Notes: generated by a model from the sequence alone, not told the origin. A stretch of 64,000 nt of DNA from Thiococcus pfennigii (GCF_016583835.1 NZ_NRRW01000002.1:62977-126976), one strand, 5' to 3'. Positions 20,823 to 33,218 are shown, counted from the first letter of the stretch. Numbers and translations are program-made.

Positions 20823-21626
20823 TCAGCCCCCTGCCCGTGCGGACATGGCCACGACCTGTTCGCCGGTCAGCCCGAAGCGACGCTGGCGCGCCGCATAGTC
20901 GGCCAGCGCGAGGCCGAAGGCGTCCTCGTCGAATTCCGGCCACAGGAGGTCGGTGAAGTAGAGCTCGGCATAGGCCGACTGCCACAGGAGAAAATTGCTC
21001 ATACGCTTCTCGCCGCCGGTGCGCACGAAGAGGTCGGGGTCCGGCAGGTCGGCGCCGGCCAGGCGTGCCGCCAGCGCAGTCTCGTCGATCGCCGTCGGCG
21101 CCAGCCGTCCGGCCGCGCAATCGGCGGCGAGACGCTGGGCCGCCTGGGCGATGTCCCAGCGACCACCATAGTTGGCCGCGACCTGGAGTTGCAGGGCGTC
21201 GTTGCCGGCCGTGAGGGCCTCGGCCTCCGCCATGTGGCGCCGCAGGGTATCGGGGAACGCGCCGCGCTCCCCGATGATCCGCAGGCGCACGCCGTTCTCG
21301 TGCAGTTGGCGCACCTCCCCGCGAAGCGTGTGCAGAAACAGCTGCATCAGCAGGTCCACCTCGGCGCGCGGGCGCCGCCAGTTCTCGCTGCTGAAGGCGA
21401 ACAGGGTCAGGGCCTCGATGCGCCGGCGCAGGCACTCCTCGACGATCACGCGCACCGTCTTCACGCCGGCACGGTGCCCGGCCGTGCGCGGCAGGCGCCG
21501 CTGCCGCGCCCAGCGGCCGTTGCCGTCCATGACGATGGCCACGTGCCGAGGCACGACCCCGGCCGGCGCGCCCACCAGGGGATCCGAACGAGGATCGACC
21601 ACGATCGATGCAAAACTCGGGAACAC
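20823..21626 (-). CDS. uppS: Undecaprenyl diphosphate synthase (cis-prenyltransferase)
   Basis: UppS extends farnesyl diphosphate with isopentenyl units to the C55 carrier lipid for cell-wall and LPS synthesis. The catalytic Asp and phosphate loop are in IVMDGNGRWA (about residues 32-41). The later motifs are FAFSSENWRRP (about 77-87) and RTGGEKRMSNFLLWQ (about 203-217), where most members have RTSGE. The 267-residue frame begins at a GTG; the N-terminal ~20 residues before VPRHVAIVMDG are unusual and the start may be a little further in. Confidence 0.94.
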   Translation of the reverse strand: MFPSFASIVVDPRSDPLVGAPAGVVPRHVAIVMDGNGRWARQRRLPRTAGHRAGVKTVRVIVEECLRRRIEALTLFAFSSENWRRPRAEVDLLMQLFLHTLRGEVRQLHENGVRLRIIGERGAFPDTLRRHMAEAEALTAGNDALQLQVAANYGGRWDIAQAAQRLAADCAAGRLAPTAIDETALAARLAGADLPDPDLFVRTGGEKRMSNFLLWQSAYAELYFTDLLWPEFDEDAFGLALADYAARQRRFGLTGEQVVAMSARAGG

Positions 21627-21631
21627 GCGCG

Positions 21632-22189
21632 TCAGATCGACAGCAGATCCGTCTCCTTCTCCGCCAGGACCCCGTCGATCTCCTTGACGTACTGGTCGGT
21701 CAGTTTCTGGATCAGTTCCTCGCCGCGCCGCTCGTCATCCTCGGAGATCATCTTTTCCTTGACCATCTCCTTGAGCTCGTTGTTGGCGTCGCGCCGTACG
21801 TTACGCACTGCGACCCGGGCCTGTTCGGCCTCGTGCCGGGCGACCCGAATCAGATCGCGACGCCGCTCCTCGGTCAGCGCCGGCATCGGGACGCGGATCA
21901 CGGTGCCGGCCGTGTTCGGATTGAGCCCGAGGTCGGACTGCATGATGGCCTTCTCGACCGCCTGGACCATGTTGCGCTCCCAGGGCGTCACCGCGAGCGT
22001 GCGGGCGTCCTCGGCGGTAACGTTGGCCACCTGCTTGATCGGAACCTCGGAGCCGTAGTACGACACCATGATGTGGTCGAGCAGGGCGGGATGGGCCCGT
22101 CCGGTGCGGATCTTCGCCAGTTCGTGGCGCAGCGCCTCGACGCTCTTGGCCATGCGGCCGGCGGCATCTTTCTTGACATCATCGATCAT
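21632..22189 (-). CDS. frr: Ribosome recycling factor
   Basis: RRF works with EF-G to split post-termination ribosomes. The 185 residues match the family length and fold: a three-helix bundle with a small beta domain. The helix I segment [11 protein letters not shown] (about residues 29-39) and the C-terminal helix with [15 protein letters not shown] are both clear. The ATG lies three bases after the pyrH stop, so the two are co-translated. Confidence 0.96.
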   Translation of the reverse strand: MIDDVKKDAAGRMAKSVEALRHELAKIRTGRAHPALLDHIMVSYYGSEVPIKQVANVTAEDARTLAVTPWERNMVQAVEKAIMQSDLGLNPNTAGTVIRVPMPALTEERRRDLIRVARHEAEQARVAVRNVRRDANNELKEMVKEKMISEDDERRGEELIQKLTDQYVKEIDGVLAEKETDLLSI

Positions 22190-22192
22190 TGT

Positions 22193-22915
22193 TCAGTCCC
22201 CACTCTCTACCAGCGACCCGACGTCCTCGCCGGAGATGAGGCGCATCAGTGCCCCCGGCACGTTGATGTTCAGCACCCGCAACGGCAGGCCGTTGTCGCG
22301 GCACAGGACGATGGCGGTCGCATCCATGACACGCAGGTCCTCGCGCAGGGCCTGGCTGTAGGTCAGACGACGATAGAAGACGGCCTGCGGATCCTTGACC
22401 GGATCCGCCGAATAGACGCCGTCGACCTTGGTCGCCTTGACCAGGAGGTCGGCGCCGATCTCGATCGCCCGCAGGCTGGCCGCCGAGTCCGTCGTGAAGA
22501 ACGGGCTGCCGGTGCCGGCCGCGAAGATGGTCACCCGCCCCTTCTCGAGGTGGCGTATCGCGCGCCGCCGGATGTAGTCCTCGCAGACCTGGTTGATCCG
22601 CAGCGCCGACATCACGCGCGTCGGCACCCCGAGACGTTCGAGGGTATCCTGCATCGCCAGGGCGTTCATGACGGTGGCGAGCATGCCCATGTGGTCGGCC
22701 GAGACCCGATCCATGCCGGCCTGCGCGAGGCCAGCACCGCGGAAGATGTTGCCACCGCCGATCACGAGCGCGACCTGCAGACCCGTGGCCACCAGCTCGC
22801 GCACCTCCCCGGCCAGCCGGGCGACGACGCTGGGGTCGATGCCGTAGTCCTGATCGCCCAGCAGGGCCTCGCCGCTGAGCTTCAGGAGTATCCGCCGGTA
22901 GGGCGCAGTCGCCAC
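22193..22915 (-). CDS. pyrH: UMP kinase
   Basis: PyrH phosphorylates UMP to UDP and is a hexameric amino-acid-kinase-fold enzyme activated by GTP. The start is a GTG at 22915 with AAGGAGA seven bases upstream, giving 240 residues. The signatures are [10 protein letters not shown] (about residues 8-17), [10 protein letters not shown] (about 55-64) and the [14 protein letters not shown] segment (about 77-90). It is in the universal tsf-pyrH-frr order. Confidence 0.96.
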   Translation of the reverse strand: MATAPYRRILLKLSGEALLGDQDYGIDPSVVARLAGEVRELVATGLQVALVIGGGNIFRGAGLAQAGMDRVSADHMGMLATVMNALAMQDTLERLGVPTRVMSALRINQVCEDYIRRRAIRHLEKGRVTIFAAGTGSPFFTTDSAASLRAIEIGADLLVKATKVDGVYSADPVKDPQAVFYRRLTYSQALREDLRVMDATAIVLCRDNGLPLRVLNINVPGALMRLISGEDVGSLVESGD

Positions 22916-22976
22916 GTTCGTCTCTCCTTGGGTTAGCGCGCGCCGCCCCGCGCGGGGCGGCGCCCCGAAGCCGTCG

Positions 22977-23861
<885 letters not shown>

Positions 23862-23921
23862 GAATTCTGCTCCTTGTCGGAAAGGTTGGCACGCCGGCGA
23901 GCGCCGGCGCCACCTGAAGAT

Positions 23922-24659
23922 CTAGCCGGCGGCTGGCGCCTCCTCGAGAGCCTCGCCGCCCGAGGCGATCGCCGCACTGGTCGCGCGCCCGTCGAGGATG
24001 GCGTCGGCCATCCCCTGGATGTAGAGGCGCACCGCGCGGATCGCGTCGTCGTTGCCGGGGATGACGTAGTCGATCTTACCCGGGTCGTTGTTCGTGTCGA
24101 CGACGCCGACGACCGGGATGCCGAGCTTGTTCGCCTCGGTCACGGCGATCTTCTCGTAACCGACATCGATGACGAACAGGGCATCGGGCAGGTGATCCAT
24201 GTCCTTGATGCCGCCGAGGCTGCGCTCGAGCTTGTCGCGCTCGCGGCTCAGGTCGAGGGCCTCCTTCTTGTTGAAACGCTCGATGCTGCCGTCCTCGAAC
24301 ATCGCCTCGAGGTCCTTCAGCCGCTTGATGGACTGGCGAATCGTCTTGAAATTCGTCAGCATCCCGCCGAGCCAACGGTGATCGACATAGGGCATGCCAC
24401 AGCGCCGGGCCTCTTCGCGCACGGCCTCGCGCGCCGCCCGCTTGGTGCCGACGAAGAGCACCTTGCCGCCGTTGGCGACGAGGGTACCCAGGTAGTTCGC
24501 GGCCTCGCGATAGAGCGGCAGCGTCTTCTCGAGGTTGATGATGTGAATCTTGTTGCGGTGGCCGAAGATGAACGCGGCCATCTTCGGGTTCCAGTAGCGG
24601 GTCTGATGGCCGAAATGGACACCAGCCTCCAGCATCTGCCGCATCGTAATCTCAGTCAC
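23922..24659 (-). CDS. rpsB: 30S ribosomal protein S2
   Basis: S2 binds the 30S subunit neck late in assembly. I start at the GTG at 24659 (GAGGA eight bases upstream), giving [19 protein letters not shown] and 245 residues. [17 protein letters not shown] and the [14 protein letters not shown] segment are all standard. It is the promoter-proximal gene of the minus-strand cluster, and a long, structured leader precedes it (see 24804-24976). In E. coli S2 represses its own operon through the leader, so autoregulation is plausible here. Confidence 0.97.
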   Translation of the reverse strand: MTEITMRQMLEAGVHFGHQTRYWNPKMAAFIFGHRNKIHIINLEKTLPLYREAANYLGTLVANGGKVLFVGTKRAAREAVREEARRCGMPYVDHRWLGGMLTNFKTIRQSIKRLKDLEAMFEDGSIERFNKKEALDLSRERDKLERSLGGIKDMDHLPDALFVIDVGYEKIAVTEANKLGIPVVGVVDTNNDPGKIDYVIPGNDDAIRAVRLYIQGMADAILDGRATSAAIASGGEALEEAPAAG

Positions 24660-24803
24660 GGAATGATTCCTCGTTGGGGTTGGGCCTCCACGCGCCCCAG
24701 ACAGCGACCCCTCGCGGGGCACCCGGCTCTCTGTGACGGCGCGTGTGCGGACTTGGATCGTGCCGGCGCTTGACATCGAGCGCCCGGACACCAGCTAAAA
24801 ATA

Positions 24804-24829
24804 AAGCGAAAAACACGCGTTTTTCGCTT
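24804..24829 (-). promoter_or_regulatory. Perfect 11-bp hairpin with T-rich tail in the rpsB leader (attenuator candidate)
   Basis: AAGCGAAAAAC (24804-24814) and GTTTTTCGCTT (24819-24829) are perfect inverted copies around ACGC. Read on the minus strand, the hairpin is followed by TATTTTTAGC, so it resembles an intrinsic terminator lying ~145 bases before the rpsB start and ~110 bases after the likely promoter. Confidence 0.55.
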
Positions 24830-24946
24830 CGGGTCTGCGAGACTCGGCGCCACCGCCACCCGCCTGGAAGATCGACGGGATGCCACGAATCGGACCCGCG
24901 GCATTCCCACCACCCGATCGGCCGGGTTTGCGGCAACGCGCCGCGT

Positions 24947-24976
24947 TTTATACCATACCGGGTTCCGACCGAGCAA
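24947..24976 (-). promoter_or_regulatory. Probable rpsB-tsf promoter
   Basis: On the minus strand TTGCTC (24971-24976) and TATAAA (24947-24952) are 18 bases apart, with predicted transcription start near 24940. A good plus-strand -35, TTGACA at 24770-24775, followed 20 bases later by TAAAAA, may drive map in the other direction, but its spacing is long. Confidence 0.5.
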
Positions 24977-25038
24977 TTCTCTTCAGGTTTCAACGAGGTT
25001 CAAACCCCACTGTGGATGCCGTCACAAGAGCCGGGAGC

Positions 25039-25815
25039 GTGCCGATCAAGACCCCCGACGAGGTCGCCAAGATGCGCGTCGCCGGACGCCTGGCCGCCGA
25101 TGTGCTGGACATGATCGGCGAGCACGTCCGCCCCGGGATCACGACCGGCGAACTCGACCGCCTCTGCCACGAGTACATCACGCAGGTCCAAGGGGCCGTG
25201 CCGGCGCCGCTGAACTACCGCGGCTTCCCCCGCTCGATCTGCACGTCGGTCAACCACCAGGTCTGTCACGGCATCCCGGGCGAAAAGGTCCTGAAGAAGG
25301 GCGACATCCTCAATATCGACGTCACCGTCATCAAGGACGGCTACCATGGCGACACCAGCATGATGTTCGCCGTCGGGGAGCCCTCGATCCAGGCCCGCCG
25401 GCTCATGCAGGTGACCCTCGAAGCGATGCGCGTCGGCATCGCGCAGGTCAGACCGGGCGCGACCCTCGGCGACATCGGCCACGCGATCCAGCGCTTCGTC
25501 GAGGCGCAGCGCTTCTCGGTCGTGCGCGAATACTGCGGGCACGGCATCGGCCGCGAGTTCCACGAGGACCCGCAGATCCTCCACTACGGCAAGCCCGGCA
25601 CCGGGCTGACCCTGGAGCCGGGCATGTGCTTCACGATCGAGCCGATGGTCAACGCCGGGAAGCGCTTCATCAAGCAGTTGCCAGACGGCTGGACGGTCGT
25701 GACCAAGGACCGCAGCCTGTCGGCCCAATGGGAGCACACGGTGCTCGTGACCCCCGATGGGCATGAAGTCCTGACCCTGCGTGCCGAGGAGCGCGACGCG
25801 CCCCGTCCCGGTTGA
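25039..25815 (+). CDS. map: Type I methionine aminopeptidase
   Basis: Map removes the N-terminal Met from nascent proteins. The 258-residue product keeps the five metal ligands: Asp in NIDVTVIKDGYHGD (two Asp), His in GHGIGREFHE, and the two Glu in TIEPMV and QWEHT. I place the start at the GTG at 25039, giving VPIKTPDEVAKMRVAG, because Map proteins begin about four to nine residues before TPDE. The open frame runs back to 24880 but that part has no family similarity. It is divergent from rpsB, a classic arrangement, and precedes glnD as in E. coli. Confidence 0.95.
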   Translation: MPIKTPDEVAKMRVAGRLAADVLDMIGEHVRPGITTGELDRLCHEYITQVQGAVPAPLNYRGFPRSICTSVNHQVCHGIPGEKVLKKGDILNIDVTVIKDGYHGDTSMMFAVGEPSIQARRLMQVTLEAMRVGIAQVRPGATLGDIGHAIQRFVEAQRFSVVREYCGHGIGREFHEDPQILHYGKPGTGLTLEPGMCFTIEPMVNAGKRFIKQLPDGWTVVTKDRSLSAQWEHTVLVTPDGHEVLTLRAEERDAPRPG

Positions 25816-25916
25816 CCCGGGCGGGACGGACTCGCGCAGCGGCCAGGGACGACACCCCTCGCGCACGCCGGTCTCGCCGCGTCGCGCCCCGTGTTCCCCA
25901 GTGCCCCGAGGCGCCC

Positions 25917-28541
25917 ATGTCGTCAGCCAACCCAGTCCATCACCTCTCGCCGATCATCGGGCGCTATCGCGAGCGTCTGCGCACCGGGGCCGCCGCCCTC
26001 TTCGAGCGGTTCGATCACGGGATCCCGGTCACGGAGTTGGTCGAGGACCACAGTCGCCTGATCGACCGGATCCTCTGCGAACTCTGGGAGCAGATCGTCC
26101 CCGCCGGCGCGCCGGCCGCGCTGGTCGCGGTCGGCGGCTACGGGCGCCAGGAGCTGCACCCGGCCTCGGATGTCGACATCCTGGTCCTGGTCGACCCGCA
26201 AGCCGTCGCGCCGCTCGCCGGCCCGCTCGAGGAACTGATCACGCTGCTCTTCGACATCGGCCTGCAACCGGGACACAGCGTGCGCACGGTCGCCGAATGC
26301 GCGAGCATCGCCGCCAGCGACATCACCGTCATCACGAACCTGATCGAGTCGCGCCTGCTCACCGGCGAGGCGGAACTCTTCGAGGCGATGCGCCGGGCGA
26401 TCGCACCCGAGCGGGTGTGGCCGAGCGACGCCTTCTTCTCGGCCAAACACCGCGAGCAGGAGGCGCGCTGGCACAAGTACGGCGACACCGCCTACAACCT
26501 CGAACCCAATATCAAGGAGAACCCCGGCGGCCTGCGCGACATCCAGATGATCGCCTGGGTCGCCAAGCGCCACTTCGCCGCCGAGACCCTGCACGATCTC
26601 GTCGATCACGGCTTCCTCACCGAGGACGAGCACCGCACCCTGGTCGAGGGCCAGGCCCACCTGTGGCGGATCCGCTTCGCGCTGCACCGCCTCACCGGCC
26701 GACGCGAGGACCGCCTGCTCTTCGACTACCAGCGCACGCTGGCGCAGCAGTTCCGCTACAGCGACGGGCCGAACAACCTCGCCGTCGAGCAGTTCATGCA
26801 GCGTTACTACCGCACCGTCATGGAGCTCAACCGGCTCAACGAGATGCTGCTCCAGCTCTTCGAGGAGGCGATCCTGCTGCGCGACCGGCTCGGCCCGCCG
26901 GTGCCGATCAACCGCCGCTTCCAGTGCCGTAGCGGCTATCTGGAGGTCACCGACGACGGCGTCTTCCGCCGCTCCCCGCGGGCCCTGCTCGAGGTCTTCC
27001 TGATCCTCCAGACCCACCCCGAGCTCCAGGGCGTGCGCGCCAGCACGATCCGCCTGATCCGCGAACACCGCCACCTGATCGACGACACCTTCCGCGCCGA
27101 CCTGCGCGCCCGCAGCCTGTTCATGGAGATCCTGCGCCAACCGATCGGCATCAACCGCGCACTGCGCCGGATGAACCGCTACGGCGTCCTGGCCGCCTAC
27201 ATCCCGGCCTTCGCCAACATCGTCGGGCGGATGCAGTACGACCTGTTCCACGTCTACACCGTCGACGAGCACACCCTGTTCCTGCTGCGCAACCTGCGTC
27301 GCTACACGGTCCCGGAACTCACCGACGAGTTGCCGCTCTGCACCGCGATCGCCCAGAAGATCCCGAAGCTCGAACTCCTCTACCTCGCCGGCCTGTTCCA
27401 CGACATCGCCAAGGGCCGCCAGGGCGACCACTCCCAACTCGGTGCCCGCGAGGCCCTGGAGTTCTCCCGCCTGCACGGCCTCAGCGACTTCGACGCCGGC
27501 CTCGTCGCCTGGCTCGTCGAGAAGCACCTGCTGATGTCGATCACGGTGCAGCGCAAGGACATCGGCGACCCCCAGGTCGTGCAGGCATTCGCCGCCGAGG
27601 TCGGCGACTCTACCCGCCTCGATTACCTCTATCTGCTGACCGTAGCCGACTCGCGCGCGACCAACCCGAAGCGCTGGAACAGCTGGCGCGACGCCCTGCT
27701 GCGCGAGCTCTACCACAACGCCCGGCGCGCCCTGCTGCGCGGCCTCGACAACCCCCAGGCGCAGGACGAGCTGATCGAGGGCAAGCGCTCCGAGGCCCTG
27801 CGCCTGCTCGGCCAAGACGACCAGGACAGGGCCGCCTGCCAGGCGCTCTGGCAGGGCTTCAACCGCGACTTCTTCCTGCACAACTCGCCCGACGAGATCG
27901 TCTGGCAGACCCGACTGGTCCTCGCCGCCGACCGCCAGGCCCTGCCGCTCGTGCGGATCCGCCCCCAGACGGCGCGCGGCGGCACCGAGATCTTCATCTA
28001 CACCCGCGACAGCCAGGGCCTGTTCGCCCGCACGACGGCGATGCTCGACCAACTCGGGCTCAACATCATGGGCGCGCGCATCCTGACCAACGACGACAGC
28101 ATGACGCTCAGCAGCTATCAGGTCCTCGATCAGGGTGGCACCCAGGTCGAGGACGAGGCACGCCTCGCCGAGATCCAGAACGCCCTCGAATCGGTCCTCG
28201 CCGACGCCGACCCGAGCCTCGAGGTCGCCCGGCGCATGCCGCGCCAGTACAAGCACTTCCCGATCGAGACCCGGGTCAGCTTCACGGCCGACGAGGCCAA
28301 TCGGCGCACCGTGATGCGCCTGACGACCCTCGATCGACCGGGCCTCCTCGCCGCCGTCGGATCGGTCTTCGAGGCCTGCGGCATCCGCTTGAGCAACGCC
28401 AAGATCGCGACGATCGGCGCCGAGGTCGACGACATCTTCTTCATCACCTCGCCCGAGGGCACCCAGATCACCTGCGAAGAGGCCCTCGACTGCCTCCAGC
28501 AGGAGATCCACCGCCACCTCGAGCGGGTCCCGCGTCACTGA
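25917..28541 (+). CDS. glnD: [Protein-PII] uridylyltransferase/uridylyl-removing enzyme
   Basis: GlnD senses glutamine and adds or removes UMP on PII proteins, setting nitrogen control. The 874-residue product has the nucleotidyltransferase domain (GGYGRQELHPASDVDILV, about residues 73-90, with the two metal Asp), a helical linker, the HD hydrolase domain (LFHDIAKGRQGDHS, about 494-507), and two C-terminal ACT domains that bind glutamine (from about 690 and about 800). The length is normal. The ATG at 25917 was chosen because similarity begins at once after it. It follows map by 101 bases. Confidence 0.96.
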   Translation: MSSANPVHHLSPIIGRYRERLRTGAAALFERFDHGIPVTELVEDHSRLIDRILCELWEQIVPAGAPAALVAVGGYGRQELHPASDVDILVLVDPQAVAPLAGPLEELITLLFDIGLQPGHSVRTVAECASIAASDITVITNLIESRLLTGEAELFEAMRRAIAPERVWPSDAFFSAKHREQEARWHKYGDTAYNLEPNIKENPGGLRDIQMIAWVAKRHFAAETLHDLVDHGFLTEDEHRTLVEGQAHLWRIRFALHRLTGRREDRLLFDYQRTLAQQFRYSDGPNNLAVEQFMQRYYRTVMELNRLNEMLLQLFEEAILLRDRLGPPVPINRRFQCRSGYLEVTDDGVFRRSPRALLEVFLILQTHPELQGVRASTIRLIREHRHLIDDTFRADLRARSLFMEILRQPIGINRALRRMNRYGVLAAYIPAFANIVGRMQYDLFHVYTVDEHTLFLLRNLRRYTVPELTDELPLCTAIAQKIPKLELLYLAGLFHDIAKGRQGDHSQLGAREALEFSRLHGLSDFDAGLVAWLVEKHLLMSITVQRKDIGDPQVVQAFAAEVGDSTRLDYLYLLTVADSRATNPKRWNSWRDALLRELYHNARRALLRGLDNPQAQDELIEGKRSEALRLLGQDDQDRAACQALWQGFNRDFFLHNSPDEIVWQTRLVLAADRQALPLVRIRPQTARGGTEIFIYTRDSQGLFARTTAMLDQLGLNIMGARILTNDDSMTLSSYQVLDQGGTQVEDEARLAEIQNALESVLADADPSLEVARRMPRQYKHFPIETRVSFTADEANRRTVMRLTTLDRPGLLAAVGSVFEACGIRLSNAKIATIGAEVDDIFFITSPEGTQITCEEALDCLQQEIHRHLERVPRH

Positions 28542-28602
28542 CGACGGCGTCCCGGCCGGCAACGCCCCGGGCTCGGGAGGACCGGGCAATCCGTTGAATG
28601 GC

Positions 28603-28632
28603 TTGCGTGACCGACCGAAGATTCGCTATATA
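28603..28632 (+). promoter_or_regulatory. Promoter with dyad over the -10, before a small secreted protein
   Basis: TTGCGT (28603-28608) and TATATA (28627-28632) are 18 bases apart. The -10 sits inside an imperfect palindrome, TTCGCT-ATATA-AGCGAT (28622-28639), which could be an operator. The gene starts at 28679. Confidence 0.5.
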
Positions 28633-28678
28633 AGCGATCAGTGAACAACCGATAAGCCACCCCCCGGATCCGCCTTCG

Positions 28679-29155
28679 ATGTCAGCCGCACACCCGAGCC
28701 GCCCGACCACCGCCCGGGTGGTCTGTACAACGCTCTGGGCACTGCTCGCGATGAGTCCGGGCCAAGCCGACGAGGCGCCGCCCTCGGCAGCGCAGGCCCA
28801 GGCGACGAGCGAAGGGGGATCGCCCTGGCTCGCGGAGGTCCGCGCCCAGCGACGCGCCTGGGAGGCGCAACGCCAGACGGCCGAGGAGGCGATCGACGCC
28901 CGACGGCGCTGGCAGGACCCCTGGGCCGCCGCCCAGCACGAGGCCCGCGAGCAGGCCTTCCAGCAGCGCCGCGAGGAGCGGCTCGAGCAGATCGACCGCG
29001 ACCGCGAGCGCTTCCGCCGACAGGGACCCTGGTCCGCGACCCCGGCGCCGCCCTGGCCGGGCGACACCCCCAGCGACCCCGGGCACGCCGCCCCGCCGCC
29101 CCCGGATCATCGGCCACCGGGCTGGGACAACGGCTGGTACTATCGGGGATACTGA
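28679..29155 (+). CDS. Small secreted protein, Arg/Glu-rich coiled coil with Pro/Gly/Tyr tail
   Basis: I do not recognise this 158-residue protein. It has a likely Sec signal peptide (VVCTTLWALLAMSPGQA, cut before DEAPPS). A ~75-residue highly charged helix rich in Arg, Glu and Gln follows (LAEVRAQRRAWEAQRQTAEE onward). The Pro-rich tail ends in GWDNGWYYRGY. The composition suggests a periplasmic or envelope-attached protein. No clear ribosome site precedes the ATG. It has its own promoter and stands alone between glnD and the NifX-like gene. There is no sign of transfer in base composition. Confidence 0.7.
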   Translation: MSAAHPSRPTTARVVCTTLWALLAMSPGQADEAPPSAAQAQATSEGGSPWLAEVRAQRRAWEAQRQTAEEAIDARRRWQDPWAAAQHEAREQAFQQRREERLEQIDRDRERFRRQGPWSATPAPPWPGDTPSDPGHAAPPPPDHRPPGWDNGWYYRGY

Positions 29156-29218
29156 AGACGCGCCGCGGCCTCTCCGGCCCCGGCGCCGATCGCCCGCCCG
29201 TCCTAGAGGAGTGCGCGC

Positions 29219-29566
29219 ATGCGCGTCGCCGTATCGAGCCAGAACTTCCGCACCGTCACCCCCCACGCCGGCAAGACCCGTCGCTTCCTGATCTTCGAGG
29301 TCGAGGGGGCCGACGCGCCACGCGAGGTCGAGCGGCTCGACCTGCCGCCGGGCATGGCGCTGCACGACTATCAGGGCACCGACCACCCGCTCTTCACGAG
29401 CGGCCTCGAGGCGATCGTCACCGGCAGCGCCGGGAGCGGCTTCGTGCAGCGCCTGGCCCGCGCGGGGGTCCGCGTCTACGCGACCAGCGAGAGCGACCCG
29501 CTGGCCGCGGTGCGCGCCCTCGCCGCCGGCGAGCCCCTGCCCCCGCCGACGCCGCACGCGCACTGA
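29219..29566 (+). CDS. NifX/NifB-C-like dinitrogenase cofactor-binding family protein
   Basis: The 115-residue product belongs to the dinitrogenase iron-molybdenum cofactor biosynthesis fold (NifX, NafY C-terminus, NifB C-terminus). The visible signatures are VAVSSQNFRTVTPHAGKTR at the N-terminus, a central variable region, and TGSAGSGFVQRLARAGVRVY (about residues 66-85). The family carries Fe-S or FeMo cofactor precursors. Stand-alone members far from nif genes are common and their role is unclear, so I do not infer a nitrogenase function. GAGGAG stands seven bases before the ATG. It faces carbonic anhydrase tail to tail. Confidence 0.85.
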   Translation: MRVAVSSQNFRTVTPHAGKTRRFLIFEVEGADAPREVERLDLPPGMALHDYQGTDHPLFTSGLEAIVTGSAGSGFVQRLARAGVRVYATSESDPLAAVRALAAGEPLPPPTPHAH

Positions 29567-29590
29567 GCGCCGGGCCGCGCCCGCCAGCGG

Positions 29591-30220
29591 TTAGGCGGCG
29601 TCCGGCACGCCGTCGAAGAAGTCGACCACGCCGGTCTCGAGCGAATACTCGGCGCCGACCACGACGAGCCCATCGTCCTGGGTCATCTGCTCCAGCAGGG
29701 CCGAGCCGTGGCGCAAATGGTTGGCCGCGGCCAGGACGTTGGCCCGCACGGCCTGGTGGACGAGGGCCTCGGGATCGCCCTTCAACCCGGTCGCCAGCAG
29801 CGGCACGACGGCCGGGCTGATGCGCCCGACGATCGAGCGCAGATTCGGCGACTGATTCGGCGTCGGGCGCTGCACTTCATCGAGGGTCGCGAGGACGGCA
29901 CCGCACTGCGAGTGGCCGAGGACGACGACCAGCCGCGTGCCGTAGCGCTCGGCGGCGAACTCGACGCTGCCCACCTGCGAGGGCGCGACGATGTTGCCGG
30001 CAACGCGGATGACGAACAGGTCGCCGAGCCCCTGGTCGAAGATGATCTCGGCCGGCACCCGCGAGTCCGAACAACCCAGCACGATCGCGAACGGCGCCTG
30101 ACCGTCGGTCAGCGCACTGCGCCGCGCCGCGCTGGCCAGGGCCCCGCCGATCGGCTCGCCCGCCACATAGCGGGCGTTCCCCTCGCGCAGCCGCGCCAAC
30201 GCCTCACGCGCCGAGATCAT
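29591..30220 (-). CDS. Beta-class carbonic anhydrase
   Basis: It interconverts CO2 and bicarbonate using zinc. The 209-residue product keeps both zinc motifs: CSDSRVP (about residues 50-56, with the Cys ligand and the Asp/Arg dyad) and GHSQCGAV (about 104-111, with His and Cys ligands). The start at 30220 gives MISAREALARLREGN, the usual N-terminus. There is no signal peptide, so it is cytoplasmic. It is a single-gene unit divergent from rlmL. In an autotroph it would supply CO2 or bicarbonate for fixation; that is inference. Confidence 0.95.
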   Translation of the reverse strand: MISAREALARLREGNARYVAGEPIGGALASAARRSALTDGQAPFAIVLGCSDSRVPAEIIFDQGLGDLFVIRVAGNIVAPSQVGSVEFAAERYGTRLVVVLGHSQCGAVLATLDEVQRPTPNQSPNLRSIVGRISPAVVPLLATGLKGDPEALVHQAVRANVLAAANHLRHGSALLEQMTQDDGLVVVGAEYSLETGVVDFFDGVPDAA

Positions 30221-30437
30221 CGCGGAACCCCCGTGGGCCGACCGCTCCAGACGACCGGACCATTGACGGCACCCGGGGTATGCATTCCAGTAGCGATTAC
30301 GATCAACACCTGGTCTCCTCATCGAAAGGGCGGAATCGGCAGCGGCCGCCAATCCTACACGGCCGCGGCCTCCGATGGCACCACCGCTCGCCCCCCTTTC
30401 AGGCTATCCTTAGCGCCCCAGCATCAAGTCCCCGCCC

Positions 30438-32594
<2,157 letters not shown>

Positions 32595-32671
32595 CCGCGG
32601 CGCGCGGCGAGGCGGCTCCGAGCGCTCGGACGAAGCCGGCCAGGGCGCAACCGCGCCAACGCGCATCGAGG

Positions 32672-32700
32672 TTGCGCCAACAGGATGAAGTCGCTAGAAT
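32672..32700 (+). promoter_or_regulatory. Promoter of rpmB-rpmG
   Basis: TTGCGC (32672-32677) and TAGAAT (32695-32700) are 17 bases apart. The likely start is near 32707, leaving a ~65-base leader before rpmB. Confidence 0.65.
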
Positions 32701-32771
32701 TCGCGGTCTTTCAGCGCGAAAGAGAAACGATCGCTCGCGCCCGGCAACCGGAATCCGAAAGGGGACTCGTC

Positions 32772-33008
32772 ATGTCGAAGGTTTGTCAAGTGACCGGCAA
32801 GCGCCCGCTCACCGGTTGTAACGTCTCGCACGCGCACAACAAGACCAAGCGCCGCTTCCTGCCCAACCTGCACAACAAGCGGTTCTGGGTCGCCAGCGAG
32901 GGCCGCTGGGTGCAACTGCGCGTCTCGTCGAAGGGCATGCGCATCATCGACAAGAAGGGCATCGAGCAGGTGCTCAGCGACCTGCGCGCCCAAGGCGTCA
33001 AGGTCTAA
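32772..33008 (+). CDS. rpmB: 50S ribosomal protein L28
   Basis: The 78-residue product begins [16 protein letters not shown] and has the typical [15 protein letters not shown] and [11 protein letters not shown] segments of L28. Only two Cys are present, so it is not the four-Cys zinc form. AAGGGGA lies seven bases before the ATG at 32772; the frame extends upstream to 32685 but without similarity. It is co-transcribed with rpmG 15 bases later. Confidence 0.97.
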   Translation: MSKVCQVTGKRPLTGCNVSHAHNKTKRRFLPNLHNKRFWVASEGRWVQLRVSSKGMRIIDKKGIEQVLSDLRAQGVKV

Positions 33009-33023
33009 CGCGGAGGAGCTACG

Positions 33024-33191
33024 ATGGCCAAGGCAGCACGCGAGAAGATCCGCTTGATATCGAGCGCCGGGACCGGTCACTTCTATACGACGACCAAGAA
33101 CAAGCGCAATCAGCCCGGCAAGATGGAGATCAAGAAGTTCGATCCCGTCGTCCGCCAGCACGTGATGTACAAGGAAGGCAAGATCAAGTAG
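33024..33191 (+). CDS. rpmG: 50S ribosomal protein L33
   Basis: This 55-residue protein begins [20 protein letters not shown] and has the family segments YTTTKNKRN and [11 protein letters not shown]. It has no Cys, so it is the zinc-free form of L33. GGAGGAG lies eight bases before the ATG. An intrinsic terminator follows. The rpmB-rpmG pair usually sits next to coaBC-radC but here is about 26 kb away. Confidence 0.97.
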   Translation: MAKAAREKIRLISSAGTGHFYTTTKNKRNQPGKMEIKKFDPVVRQHVMYKEGKIK

Positions 33192-33218
33192 CGGCGGACA
33201 GCTGGAGCCGAACGCGAG

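Noticed and set aside
25923-28589. Long minus-strand frame opposite glnD
   Set aside because: Antisense shadow; glnD has all catalytic motifs on the plus strand.
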